The notes under the pieces are model-generated. The model was not told where the DNA came from. It worked only from the letters and a program-made list of their open reading frames with translations, and did no database searches. The translations under genes were made by a program, and so were the position numbers. From Apteryx mantelli (Eukaryota; Chordata; Aves; Apterygiformes; Apterygidae), in contig NC_089984.1 in assembly GCF_036417845.1 (NCBI RefSeq), forward strand, positions 33,205,447-33,269,446: a DNA stretch of 64,000 bases, written 5' to 3'. Every line of letters begins with the position of its first letter. Within the stretch, counting starts at the first letter, position 1. This document shows positions 1 through 39,809 of this stretch, one piece after another.

Positions 1-1573
1 CCATGGAGGATATGGTTTTGGTTTGGGGAGCCTTCTCTGGTTGTGTTTGTGTCTGATTCCTGGGAAGCAGCCTCAAGGGGCTCAGTGTTCCTGGGGAGGG
101 GGAATGAAAGGATTTGCTCTGGGAGTTTCCTCCACTTGAGGAGTTTGGCCGTAGTGTCCTTTGCCCTCAAGGAACCCCGTGTCCCCCTGCACAGTGGACA
201 TTGCACAGTCATACAGTAAAGTTGGGCTTTTTTTCCCACCAGTTGCCCGCAGCTCTCAGCCGTGGCTGGCTAAGACTCGTTTGCGTCGTTTTTCGCAGAC
301 GTCCGCAGTTTATCCGTCATCTTCGCCGAGGTTCCAACACCTGTTAAGCGTTCCTCCTCCCTTTTTTGGAGAAGCGTTTAATTATTACAGGGTTTCCCTC
401 GGAGCACATCCTTCATTCAGTTCCCTAATTGTAGAATTCTCTGCGGGATTCTCCAGATGGGGGATAGAGGATAATCTTCTCAGAGCTCCGGAAGAAATGT
501 GATGCCAAATTACAGAAAATAGATCCTTTTTATTAAGCTCTTGGACTCCTTTTATTTTAAGGTGACCTTCTGTTAGAGAGACGTGTTGGATAAATGGCTA
601 TCCTTTTTAAATAATCCTTGACAACTCTACCTGGGTTACTAATAACGTCGTTAGATTAGCAATCCTGAAAGGATTTACATTTCTTTTTGCTGTCATCACA
701 GAGACTGGGAAAACAGACTTGTCTTTTTTCCCTTTTGTTTCTGGTTGGTCTCATTTTCAAGCTGCGAGCCCTGAATTAGGCAGCGCTGGCAGAGTATTCG
801 GCGTGGCGGGTGGGTGTACAGACAAAGCCCCCTCCTTTGTCAGCTGGTCACGTTGTGCCACGTTGTGGGTCACTCGCTCTGCGGCACGCTCGTGTTGTGG
901 CAGTTTCGGTCCCTGAGGGGTTTCTGGGCATCCTAGAAGCGCTACTCAGCCCTGCTGATGTTTGCAGGCATGGCAGTTTGTGGACATCCCATTTCGTGCC
1001 TAAACACTGGGCATATCTGAAGTTCTACTAAGTTTGATAAATCTGGTGTGTGGCCACCAAATGATTCCAGGGCTTGTCCTCACGGAGCCGTTTCATTCGG
1101 GAGATCCCCAAGTATTTTGTGTACATTAATTCAGGCTCCACAAGTTCCTGTGTTGGGAGATGATATCGATATTTTTACAGGGTGGATGGAAAAAATGAAG
1201 CACGAAGAAGTGTAACTGCAGCCCTGTGCTGAATTGGGGGCAGAGCCAGAAATACAGTCTGAAAATGGTTGACTCTGGTCCCCTGTTCGAATCATTGCTT
1301 CTCTCTGGGATTTCATGTGCCTTTAATTCTCTAGGGAACATTTACGGTAACACCGGGAAGAGTACTGGCTTTGCACATAGCTGGGAAATACAGACTTAGG
1401 ATGGGAGGAATCTCTTGTCGCCTGGGAGAGAGGGAGGTTATAGCTATATGTTTTTAATATATGTAGTTGGTTAGCTTTGTGCTGAAATGTGGGGATGTTT
1501 ACAGTTTGCAGTGACTGAAATTCTGTGCTGGGAGGTCAAAGGTGGCTAATCCAAATTTTTGTTTATCTTCCAG
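1..1573 (+). other. MXI1: MXI1 intron upstream of the microexon (partial)
   Basis: No coding exon is recognised. The preceding MXI1 exon (the CEHGYASSFPSM block) was looked for and not found, so it lies upstream of the window. The right end has a branch/pyrimidine region and the TTCCAG acceptor at 1573. Confidence 0.8.
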
Positions 1574-30750
<29,177 letters not shown>

Positions 30751-30954
30751 AACCAAGTGAGATGACAGTGCAGGGCGAATGATTTCACTGGGGTGATCAA
30801 GCTGGGTCCTAGATGCCAGTATCCTCTTTCAGAAATGACATGTTGACAGCTAGTCCCGGAGAGACCTGTAAATAAAGCCTTTTGGGTAAAGGAAGCCTCC
30901 ACAGAAACCAAATATGTGTTCATTTGGTCATGTTACCAATCCCAATTCCTGCTG

Positions 30955-31045
30955 GCAAAAAGTTAGACCAAACCCTAGTCCCTTTGAAGTCAGTGATGAG
31001 CTATCCATTTGTTTCTGTGGGACCTGGATTTAGACCTTAGTGATG
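30955..31045. repeat. Ancient palindromic amniote repeat in MXI1 3' UTR
   Basis: ACCAAACCCTAGTCCCTTTG followed by AAGTCAGTG, and then GTGGGACCTGGATTTAGACC, form decayed inverted arms. They resemble a dispersed amniote palindrome (pattern: accaaatcctggtcccattgaagtcaatgg ... cagtgggaccaggattt). I recall this pattern from reptile and bird DNA but cannot name the family. Confidence 0.4.
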
Positions 31046-32365
31046 AAACACTTTGTTTTGCCTTTATTTGTTTGAAAGAGGATACTAGAGACTCATCCCT
31101 CTCTTTCTGTCATGAGATCTGAGAATTGTCACAATTTCTTATATTGCATTCAGATTGAACAACCTAGTTTAGGCCCTTCTGAAGAGCTTTTGTGGTCCTA
31201 AAAGGACCGTGTCCTACAGTTAATCACAATCCAACACCGCTGTAATTTGCTAGGAAGTCTACGAAGGCTTATGTAGCCTAGGAATAATAACAACAATAAT
31301 GACTATGGTCTCGTTCTGTGCCCAGAGGGAGAGGGGCAGCAAAGAAGTATGTTCAGGAGAGAACACCATTCAGCTCAGCTTTCTGTTGGACATCATTTAA
31401 AAAGCAAGTACCTCTGATGCGTGGCTAAAGCAAGGGGTACAAACTTGTAATCTACCAGCACATCGTGGGCTGTGTCGCAGCTTGGGCTGTGACACCGACA
31501 GCAGATCTCCCAGTAGACGCGTGCTCATACTCAGGCACACAAACAACTGAGGACAGAAAGAAACCAGCACATGAGAGAGTTGATATGCCAGAACGACAAG
31601 CCCAGATACTGAGCCACTATGACCTTTTTATTTGAAGAGATTTTTTGATAAAACATTTGTAAATGTGTTGGGAGGGAAAACACCCCAAGTCTGACATGTC
31701 TTTTTAGAGCTCGTCCATACGAAACCTTAGATGTCTTTTATATGAATTAATGCCATGAAAAGATCTCTGTTTTGATGAAGCACTTGACCCAATGAAATGC
31801 AAAGATGCTTTTTGCCATGCACACAACGGATGAAGGCTGTGCTAGCTGGAAAAGGCCAGGTTTGGTGGGGGTTTCTTCGGTTTTCTTTTTAGAGTCATTC
31901 CCTCTGCTGACTTCTGAAGTTCCAGTCCAGTAGTTAACCTAGTTAAGCTCAGCACGTCTGTCATGTTAATGTAATGTTTTGACTGCACGTCCTGTTCCCA
32001 AGGGCCTTGTCATCTTACCTGTGCAGGTGCTGTTAAGAGCTATTGTATCGACTGTTTGCTAATTTTCTGGGAGCCGAGCGTTCTAACCTGCACTTTGAGG
32101 GCTTTGCTTTTTTGTTTTTGTCCTTTTAATGGCCAGGATTATTTTGTTTTCCAAGTTTTAAAAACCTTAATAGAGTCCTCACCTATGGCATTGTTTGAAA
32201 CTTTGTATATCTTTAAGTAATTTAACTACCCCTCATTACTAAGGAAAAAAGAGGAAAAAATGCTTTATAAAATTCATAACTTATTGCTGATCTGAATGGG
32301 TTGTTAATTTCAGTCCTGTAGATTTTATTTTATTGTTTTAGGTAGGGTTGGGCAAAAAGAGGTAA

Positions 32366-32384
32366 AATAAAATAAAAAAATAAA
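32366..32384 (+). terminator. MXI1: Clustered polyadenylation signals of MXI1
   Basis: Three AATAAA hexamers overlap or lie within 19 bp in an A-rich run. The distance from the stop (about 1.6 kb) fits a vertebrate MXI1 3' UTR. Cleavage is expected 10-30 bases downstream, near 32400. Confidence 0.65.
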
Positions 32385-34094
32385 GACAACTATATTTAGC
32401 AGTGCAGTGGAATTGTGTTTAAATGTTAGCATATGGTTCCCCATTAAAGTAGCACTTTAACGCCATTAAACATTTCTGTATCTGAAATGAGTTGTGTTCT
32501 TCCATCTTGGTCATTCGTATCACTCTAGCCGACACTTTGTTCTTCTTGTGCCTGGAAAAATGTGTTGCACTTTGATCCTGTGATGAGATGATGCTGAGCA
32601 ATCCTGGTGTAGATTTTTGCGTTGTGATAAATTGCCTATGTTTAAGTATTCTGATGTTATTGAATCTCCCCCACTGTCCTCCAAAATGTGTCATCCCCCA
32701 TGAGAGACAACAGATACCATGGAGTAGAGGAATAATGTTTCCCTGGCTGTGATGAACTATTTTTGGTGTGTGTTTTTTTTTTTTGTTTTGTTTTTATTAA
32801 TTTGTTTCTTAAGCCTGGATCAGGTTGCTACTGTTTTCACTTGTGCGTATGTAATACAGTGGTTCAGTACATCTGTTCTTCTCCCTTCTGGGAGGTGACC
32901 TAGCAGGAATAGGAGTCTGCCACAGACTGTCCACAGCTTGAGCTCTCACTCAACCAACAGGGCCTGAGGGTTCTGGAGGAAGAAACATCCTGGGTTTGAG
33001 CCTTTCTAGCAAGGAGAGAGCCTGTGTGTATAGAGCTGTAGCTTGCTGCGCCCCTTGTCAGTGACCACTGCCCTGAGGAAGAAGTCCCTTGGCTAAGGGG
33101 ATGAGCACTGGTAACATCACTGTCTCCATAGCTGCCAGTTTGGTCAGTACAAGGATTTTAAGCTGCTTGGATTTATTCTGGGGTCCAGATAATCTCTGGA
33201 TGACACAAGCTTGGGAAGTCTTCTACTGCAGCACTGAAATGTGGGAAACTTTACCTCTAGCCAGGCCTGACCTATTTATTCGTTATTATTCTCCTTGAAA
33301 GTGTTGGCTATTGGCAGCCCTGGTGCTGAGCGGTTGAATACCAGTGGGACTTTTTTGTTTCCTTCTTCCTCTGCCTCTTCTGCAGCTGTCCCAGCACTGC
33401 CTCCTTCCTGTTACTCCTGTTTGTTTTAAATGGCCCTTGGGAAAGAACACAATTGAGAAATCCTGAGATTCAAGGAACGGGGAATGGCTCTGTTCTCCTG
33501 GTCAGTATATAAGTCGTGTATATGGTTGGAATAAATATGTCTAAAAGGAGTCCAAAATGCAATCATCTGTATGTTCCAGGACCAGTCTGATATTTTCTAC
33601 CTTTTCTAGGAAGGTGAACTTGAAAGGTTCTGGATACCTCAGGTCCAGATACTAGAGGAAGCTGTTGCAGGGAGAGAAATGAGCTTCCACCATAAGCCAC
33701 TTGCCTTACTGCCCCACTAGCATCAATGTTCCAGTAGGGAAGAGGACTAGGATTAAACCAAATTTAAGTAAGAGCCTTTATAATAAATCTTAAAGACAAA
33801 AGGTCGGTTGGTCTGGTGCTGGGGGGTTCTTTGTGGTTTCTTTGTTTCTTTTGACTGGCTTTTGGATAGTTTCTTGTATGATAGTAGCACTTCTCCAGCT
33901 TTTTAAGGTTGTTCTACACTGCTTTATTGCTGCATTGTATTCTCTGACCTTTCTGATAAACTCGCACCTCTGCGCGGTCTGTAACGCTAGTCACGTTTCC
34001 ATTTGTTAGTCTAGACTGTTGCACTGGAATGGTCAAGATGACTAATTGGCTCCCAAAAGTTGCTTTAAATTACTTTTAGATGGAAGTACAGGCC

Positions 34095-34175
34095 AATTAG
34101 TTATGGTTATGCAGGACATCAGTTAGATGATCGTAATAGTTCCTTCTGGTTAAAAATGTATGAATATCTTGTGAA
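34095..34175 (+). mobile_element. Short CR1 3'-tail remnant
   Basis: The sequence around CAGGACATCAGTTAGATGAT and TAGTTCCTTCTGGTTAAAAA matches the 3' tail of old amniote CR1 elements (pattern: aggacatcagactagatgat ... ggtcccttctggccttaaaa). Only the last 80 or so bases are recognisable. It lies in the gap between MXI1 and SMNDC1. Confidence 0.55.
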
Positions 34176-37079
34176 TTGTCCCCATTGTGACAAGCCAGAA
34201 TAGTCCTATGTGCCAGATCTGCTTTAAGATCATGTCAGCTTTCAAAGTTGCCTCAAAGTTTCTCCTAGCCTCTCTGGAATTTTGTAAAACAGAATGAGGA
34301 TCCAAAGATGCAAATCTAAACCCTTGAGGGTCAAGTCTCATTTTTCCTTTGGAAGCTGACATGGTCCCTCATGCTGCTTAACTCCAAAAGAGCCAGTAGA
34401 GCAAGTCAAATTTACTGTTTCTTGCCATTCCTTGGAACTGAGAAGTGCTCACAGAAGCTTTCTTTCTCTCTCCTCTTCCTTGCTCTGATGCTGTTCTGGG
34501 AAAGAAGTAACTTTTCCAGTAGTAACACAAGTCCTTTTCATTGTTGCCTACAGGTGTCTAGGTTCACCCAGAGGGGAAACCTTTATGTTCTTTACGTGCC
34601 CATCTAAACTGAACGCATTAGGAATTTTGTCATACACATATGGGCCACCACTGTGTGAGGATCTAGCAAGAAGACAAGCTGAGTCACAGGTGTATACCTG
34701 GATGCCAGCACACCTTGCTCCTTCATCTTGTTCCACCTCCCCATCCTTCTGCCTCTCTTTAGGGGGGTTAAATATGGGAGATATTCCAAAAATTCTGTGT
34801 GCATTTATAAGAACAAGAGAGATGTAGAGAGTGATCACATAATTCTTCACAGATTTGTTGAGCCTATAGGTATAGTCTAAGGTAGAAGGCTGTAGAGAAT
34901 CCATGCTGGTATGAATTTCCATAACCCCACATTTAGGATTACTTTGTCTTAGTGTTGTCCTAAAAAATAAAATAAAAAACAACTCTGAAGACTTTTTTTT
35001 ATATGTTGATTTTTCATTTACTCTGAAAGATTGAGATTTTGGAAGAATGTCTCTGTTTGGTGCCCAACTCCTGAAATTTTTTAATATGAAGCTGATGGAG
35101 TTGAGATCAAGCCTAGACTTCAGTACTAGTCACTCTAGCCTGAAAAATATCAGGGAGTACTGGGCAAGTGTCGTTTCATGATAAGGCCTCGGTCCTTACC
35201 TCATCAGAGCATCTCACAAAGGCAGCTTTGGGTTTACTGAAGAACCTTCTCTCCTTCTGCACCCATGTGGCCCAGGCCACGTGCCTGTAGGCCAGGACGT
35301 GTTTTGGAGGGGACACGCAGTTCGGCATTGCCTCTGGAACTGGGAAGGGCAGGAAGTCTTGACGTGTAGCTTAGTTACAGAGACTGAAAGCTTACCTAGC
35401 TCATAAGAGGTTGGAGACCAGCCCTTGGTATGTCTAATTATTCAGCCGAAAAGCCCTTTTTGCTGCCATAAGTGCAGCTTTGAGCAGATGGATGTTACCT
35501 TGGGGATGTTCTCCCGTGGCGCCTTTCGCGGTACCCTGCAATCCCTGCAAAGAAACTGTGGAGGGCATTTGTGCTGCTGCGGCCTCGTATCACTCCTCTG
35601 CAAGTGAAACACTTCGCTCCCAGGCTTCTCCGCTGTGGCCCTAGATGTCTGCCCGTGAGATCAGCTCTAATTTCATCTAGAATAACATTTATTCCCACCA
35701 TGTGGTAATTCGGGCATGGAATCACTTTTTTGTTTTATCTTTGCAAAATAGAGTGAGGTGTGATTTTTATTTTTTTCTTCCTCCCCTTCCCTGGATTTGT
35801 TTTGTGCATGCTATTATTTTTGCAGTTTATTTTGGTGTTTGTAGCATAACAGAAGCTCTAAATCTATCTTCTGCTTAGTTTTACAAGAATACGGTGACTT
35901 TTCTTGTAAACAGAATCTGATGTTCTTTCTGTAGGCAATTTGGCCCTATAATAAACACACACACAAGCGCATACCCGCGTGCACATATAGCTCCCTCATA
36001 AGCTCATTCTGGCCAGGCCTCCCCCTGTAAATTAGATCTCTGATGGGCCCTTTTGCTACGGGCAAACCCATTAAAAAGACCATCCAGCATTTTCCTTCTT
36101 TTGACACGAGTGTATTACAGCATGTCACCTTGCGTCTGCAGACAAGGTGGAGATGACTATCTGGCTGCATTAGTCACGGTTATCCTTAGGTGAGTTGTCA
36201 CCTGAAGGTCATTTTAACGTCTGTTCTATTAGAGGCATGTCACTGACGGCAGGTGGTCTCAGATTGGTCTGTCTCATGAAATCTGTAGGTCACTAGAAGT
36301 GGGGTTAACTATACGTACGTAGTGTTTTCCAGATTCTGGCATTGACTTTTCATGTTGTTTGTTTGCTAAGATCTGTTTCTGGACTGTGAGCTCCAGCCCC
36401 CCGGCTTTTCTCTTCTTTGTCCTCCTTTGCTTGCTGCTCCCTATTTGTACTCTACATTTTCATGTTGCCCCATTGAAATGGGTGAAATATTTGGTTTTTT
36501 TGGCTTCAGTGGAAGTGGTATCAGTTGTGTGCACTAAATGGAGAAGTCTCTTTTTCTTTTTTCTTTTTTTTCCCCTCCAGGATCATAAGTTTTTGTTAAA
36601 TGTTTCCTGGCACCAGCCCTAGACCATCGGAAAGAGAAACTTGGGTAACTTCCTGGAAGATAATGGTAAAAGTCAAGATTTCATTCTGAGCCTAGGGAGA
36701 TGGTGGTAATATTTAAAAAATAATAATTCTGTAAACAACGTAATTAATAGCCGAGATTTTTTCCTGGGGCTGTGTCTTGTAGACAGGTTCCCTGGTGAGT
36801 GAGGCGCTGTGCTCTGAGCAGTGACCGAATCTTCCCAGCATCCGAGGATGAACACGGGGAGGAGAGTGTGGCTGACTCTGTACCTGTGTTTTTCTTTGGA
36901 GCTGCGTGCTGCATAAGGCAGGCTAACCGAGGATAGCGCACAAGGACTGACGCCTGCCGCTCTGCGCCTTTCCTCCTGCAAAGCGGACTGATCTGTTCAA
37001 CCGTTTGTTGGGCAGAGGTAGGAAGAGAGAGGCTGTCGGTGCTATGGCTGTGGTACTGACTACTTAGTGTTTCGGGTTC

Positions 37080-37450
37080 CTGTTGCGACGCTGCTGTGTT
37101 CGACCAAAGCCGAAGTCATGTTGCAGCTCCGAGGACGCGCCTGGGAGCACGTTCTCCTCTCAAAGAGCGGCTTTGCCACTCGTGCCGAGGGGCTTGGCAG
37201 CAAGGAGCGATGGTGGGTCTGAGGCCCCTCCAGAAGGTGGGAGGACCGGGAATTGCCGAGCAGCCTCGCTGGACGGTGGATGTGTCCTCTGTGATGTGCC
37301 CGCTTGCGGTGCTGAAAGGCTGGGTCACGCCGCGGCGCTGGCCCGACTGGCGCGAAGGAAAGGGGCCTTTCCTGGACGGGAGCTGCAGGCTGGAAAAGCT
37401 TGCGTTTGACAGGGTGAAGGAGGGACAGCTGGGAGGCAGCATATGCTGAT
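37080..37450. other. CpG-enriched intergenic patch
   Basis: The segment has many CG dinucleotides (for example GGACGCGCC, CACGCCGCGGCGC, CTGGCGCGAAGG) in an otherwise CpG-poor area. It could be a small orphan CpG island, enhancer or promoter of an unknown non-coding RNA. No splice signals or protein can be supported. Confidence 0.35.
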
Positions 37451-38094
37451 GTTGCCTGTAGCGCTTGGCTAGTTGGGTCCGTAAGAGATGTTTTGGTAGG
37501 TCAAAGTCATTTTCTTTCAGAATGTAATTTTCTTTCAGAAATATTTTCAGTGCTAAGCATGCTAAAAGGGCCCTTGGTAGTATTTAAGTTGCTTCCTCCT
37601 ACAGCGCAGGCAAAATTCAGCCCCTTTGGTTGTAGCACCCACGTGAGGCCCAGAGGCAGAGTTGTGGTGGGAGGAGGCAGCTGCTCTCCTCCGTTCTGGG
37701 CTCGGGGAGGCAGCGGGAGCTTCAGGCTTTGCAGGCAGCTTTCCCGCGGCTCCGTAGCGCTGCTCTCTCACCCTGTGCGGCTGGATGTTGCCCTCCTATA
37801 GCACAACGGGAGCCGAAGCGGGTGTGAAGGCAAGGAGGAGTGGGGTCTGGCAGCTGAGCTCAGCCTGCAGGTGTTGTCTGGCAGATCCTGGCCCACCAAG
37901 GCAGGGGCTTACATGAACTTTGTCCGTTGGGATTCTCCGCTCTTAAGTAATCGGGCCAAATGCAAATCCATGCAGCTGCTTAAAGGGACGCTATGCTGCC
38001 CTCATTGGGACCACACAGGCAGCAGAACACTTCCCAGCGTGGCCTGCTGCTTTCGAACACCCTGGTTCCCAAAGCAGGCTAGTGGGGTGAGCTG

Positions 38095-38225
38095 GTTGAT
38101 TTGGCCTTGAGCAAGTCATTCAACCTCTTGGTGCCTCTGTTTCCTTACCTGTAAAATGTGGACTGTAGTCTGGTGCGCTACAGCCACGCAAGTGAGGCTT
38201 CATGCTAATATGGCGCTTTCAGGAA
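38095..38225 (+). mobile_element. MIR-type SINE remnant (amniote MIR/CORE-SINE)
   Basis: GCCTTGAGCAAGTCATTCAA, then CCTCTTGGTGCCTCTGTTTC and CTTACCTGTAAAATGTGGAC, is a good match to the MIR core (pattern: ccttgggcaagtcacttaacctctctgtgcctcagtttcc and catctgtaaaatggggat). Flanks are less certain. MIR-type elements are old and rare in birds, so a copy this legible is notable. Confidence 0.7.
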
Positions 38226-38699
38226 GTAAAGCAAGGCACAGGATTAAATTTGGTTTGTCCTCAGCTAGCCATGGGAAGGTAGGTGGCTTCAGGACACTTC
38301 TGGGGAGCGTAGAATGGCTCTGAATGTGCTCGCATGCTGGAAACAGCGTCAGCTGAGCAAAGAAATCAAGCAGCGAGAGGAATGACGATCAGCGGCTCTG
38401 AGCACTAGTAATAATGCTAGCGCTCACCTCGGGGGCGCTCCCAGCTTGGAGGTTTCTGTCTAAGGAGAGCTGGGACGCTCTCTCGTACTGCGCTGAATGT
38501 AGCATCTATGCATCTGGAGGACACCATGGCGCTTCCTGTTTCCTTCCAGTAAGCAGTGGCTCAAGCTGCCTCCTCTGAGGTGTTAATTAGAGGTAGTTTG
38601 AGAGAAGCCAGAATTAGCATTCATCTGTTCTTCCCCCGTGATTCCCAGTGAAAGATACGTTGGCCCGAGAAGCCACTCTTTGCATGCACGGTTAGCTGT

Positions 38700-38785
38700 A
38701 GGACAAATTCACCCCCTCTGTAATGTCCCATTGAGTTCGTGAACGTTACAGCAGGGCTGCACTTCAGCAGGGATTAGTTTTTATC
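38700..38785. repeat. Ancient palindromic repeat, intergenic
   Basis: GGACAAATTCACCCCCTCTG, then TGTAATGT...ACGTTACA arms and a GCAGGGCTGCACTTCAGCAG tail, resemble the dispersed amniote palindrome of the type caaattcaccc-ctggtgtaa-ctcca-ttgac. The inner arms are visibly inverted over about 32 bp. Family name unknown. Confidence 0.4.
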
Positions 38786-38988
38786 TTGAGGGACATCATT
38801 GTGGCAAAACAGGGTAAGCCAGCAAAGGACTTTTTAAATTGTTTTATGGTGGTTTTAACATTGTGGTTGCTAGTCAGAATGTACACAGACTTAGTTGTAT
38901 TACATTACGAAATAAATTTGACTTGGGCTACCAGTGATTTAGCCAGAGTTCAATGTAGCTAAGGCTAGGAAACTCTTTCCATTTAACT

Positions 38989-39015
38989 CCCCCCCCCCCC
39001 CAAAAAAAAAAAAAA
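38989..39015. repeat. C13-A14 homopolymer junction
   Basis: Thirteen C followed directly by fourteen A. A C15 run is also present at 26245-26259. Such runs are prone to assembly and length errors. Confidence 0.85.
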
Positions 39016-39786
39016 GACTTGTCTTAAAACAAAGAATTGTTTGGGATCTCCTCCTTTCCCCTTTGATGGGCTTGACTGGGAAAGTAAAAGCTGTTGCCTC
39101 TTCTGAAGCAATGGGCAACTGTACAATATAGCACTTACTACCTTATAGACCACATATTAAAAATGTAGTGATTAAACCATAGCATCAATTGTACTTCTCA
39201 CTGAAAACTTCTCACTGAGCAGTAACATCACCTTTCAATCTAGGCGAGAGCAAGATGTTTCCAGGCCTATTCTGTCAGCATCCATCCTAGGAAAGCTTTG
39301 TACTTCTCCGTGGACTGGGGAATCCTTGTGAAGGAAGCTCAGCTTAGAAGGACCATTCTTTACAAAAGGAAATTATGCGAATGCTTTTGTGTAGCACAGC
39401 CTTCATCCTGACTCTAGGTTTTGACATTTCAGTAGAAAGTTGCTTAAACGGGTTTTAAGTTAATGGGTAGCTAGTTGAATTATATACATTGATGTTTACC
39501 ATAGTTCTGATGCAGCTGCCCCTCCCTGTTTGTAATATGAGATTAACTGAAGCTTTTTGGAGCTCAGATAAAGCCTGGACAAATTGCAGTGGAAAGAGCA
39601 TCACCAGCTGCGAGGTAGCGACACTTCAGTTGGGCCTGGCTGGAGCGCATTTCGTGTTAGCCCATGCTTTCTGCGAGCGTAAGCAAGACATACAGGAATT
39701 AGGTGATGATTGTTTCACAAAATACTGCTGAAGTACCGATTCAAGCTAGAAGAGCGTCAATGGGAAATACATGATTTTTGCTATTC

Positions 39787-39809
39787 TTTTTTTTTTTTTT
39801 TTTTTTTTT
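39787..39809. repeat. T23 homopolymer
   Basis: Uninterrupted run of 23 T in the intergenic gap. It may be a poly(A) tail of an old antisense insertion, but no body is recognised next to it. Length may be imprecise because of sequencing. Confidence 0.85.

Larger units (their letters stand above)
30751..32405 (+). other. MXI1: MXI1 3' untranslated region
   Basis: About 1.65 kb follows the stop codon with no competing open frame. It ends in AT-rich sequence with clustered AATAAA signals at 32366-32371, 32371-32376 and 32379-32384. A lone early AATAAA is at 30871-30876 and could give a very short UTR. Another AATAAA further on, near 33527, would extend it. Positions 30955-31045 look like an ancient repeat (separate entry). 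The 3' end is inferred from the signals, not from transcripts. Confidence 0.75.

Noticed and set aside
37083-37449. Three overlapping open frames of 108-117 codons between the genes
   Set aside because: Same explanation: local GC richness on both strands. No known domain and no splice sites that make a gene model.
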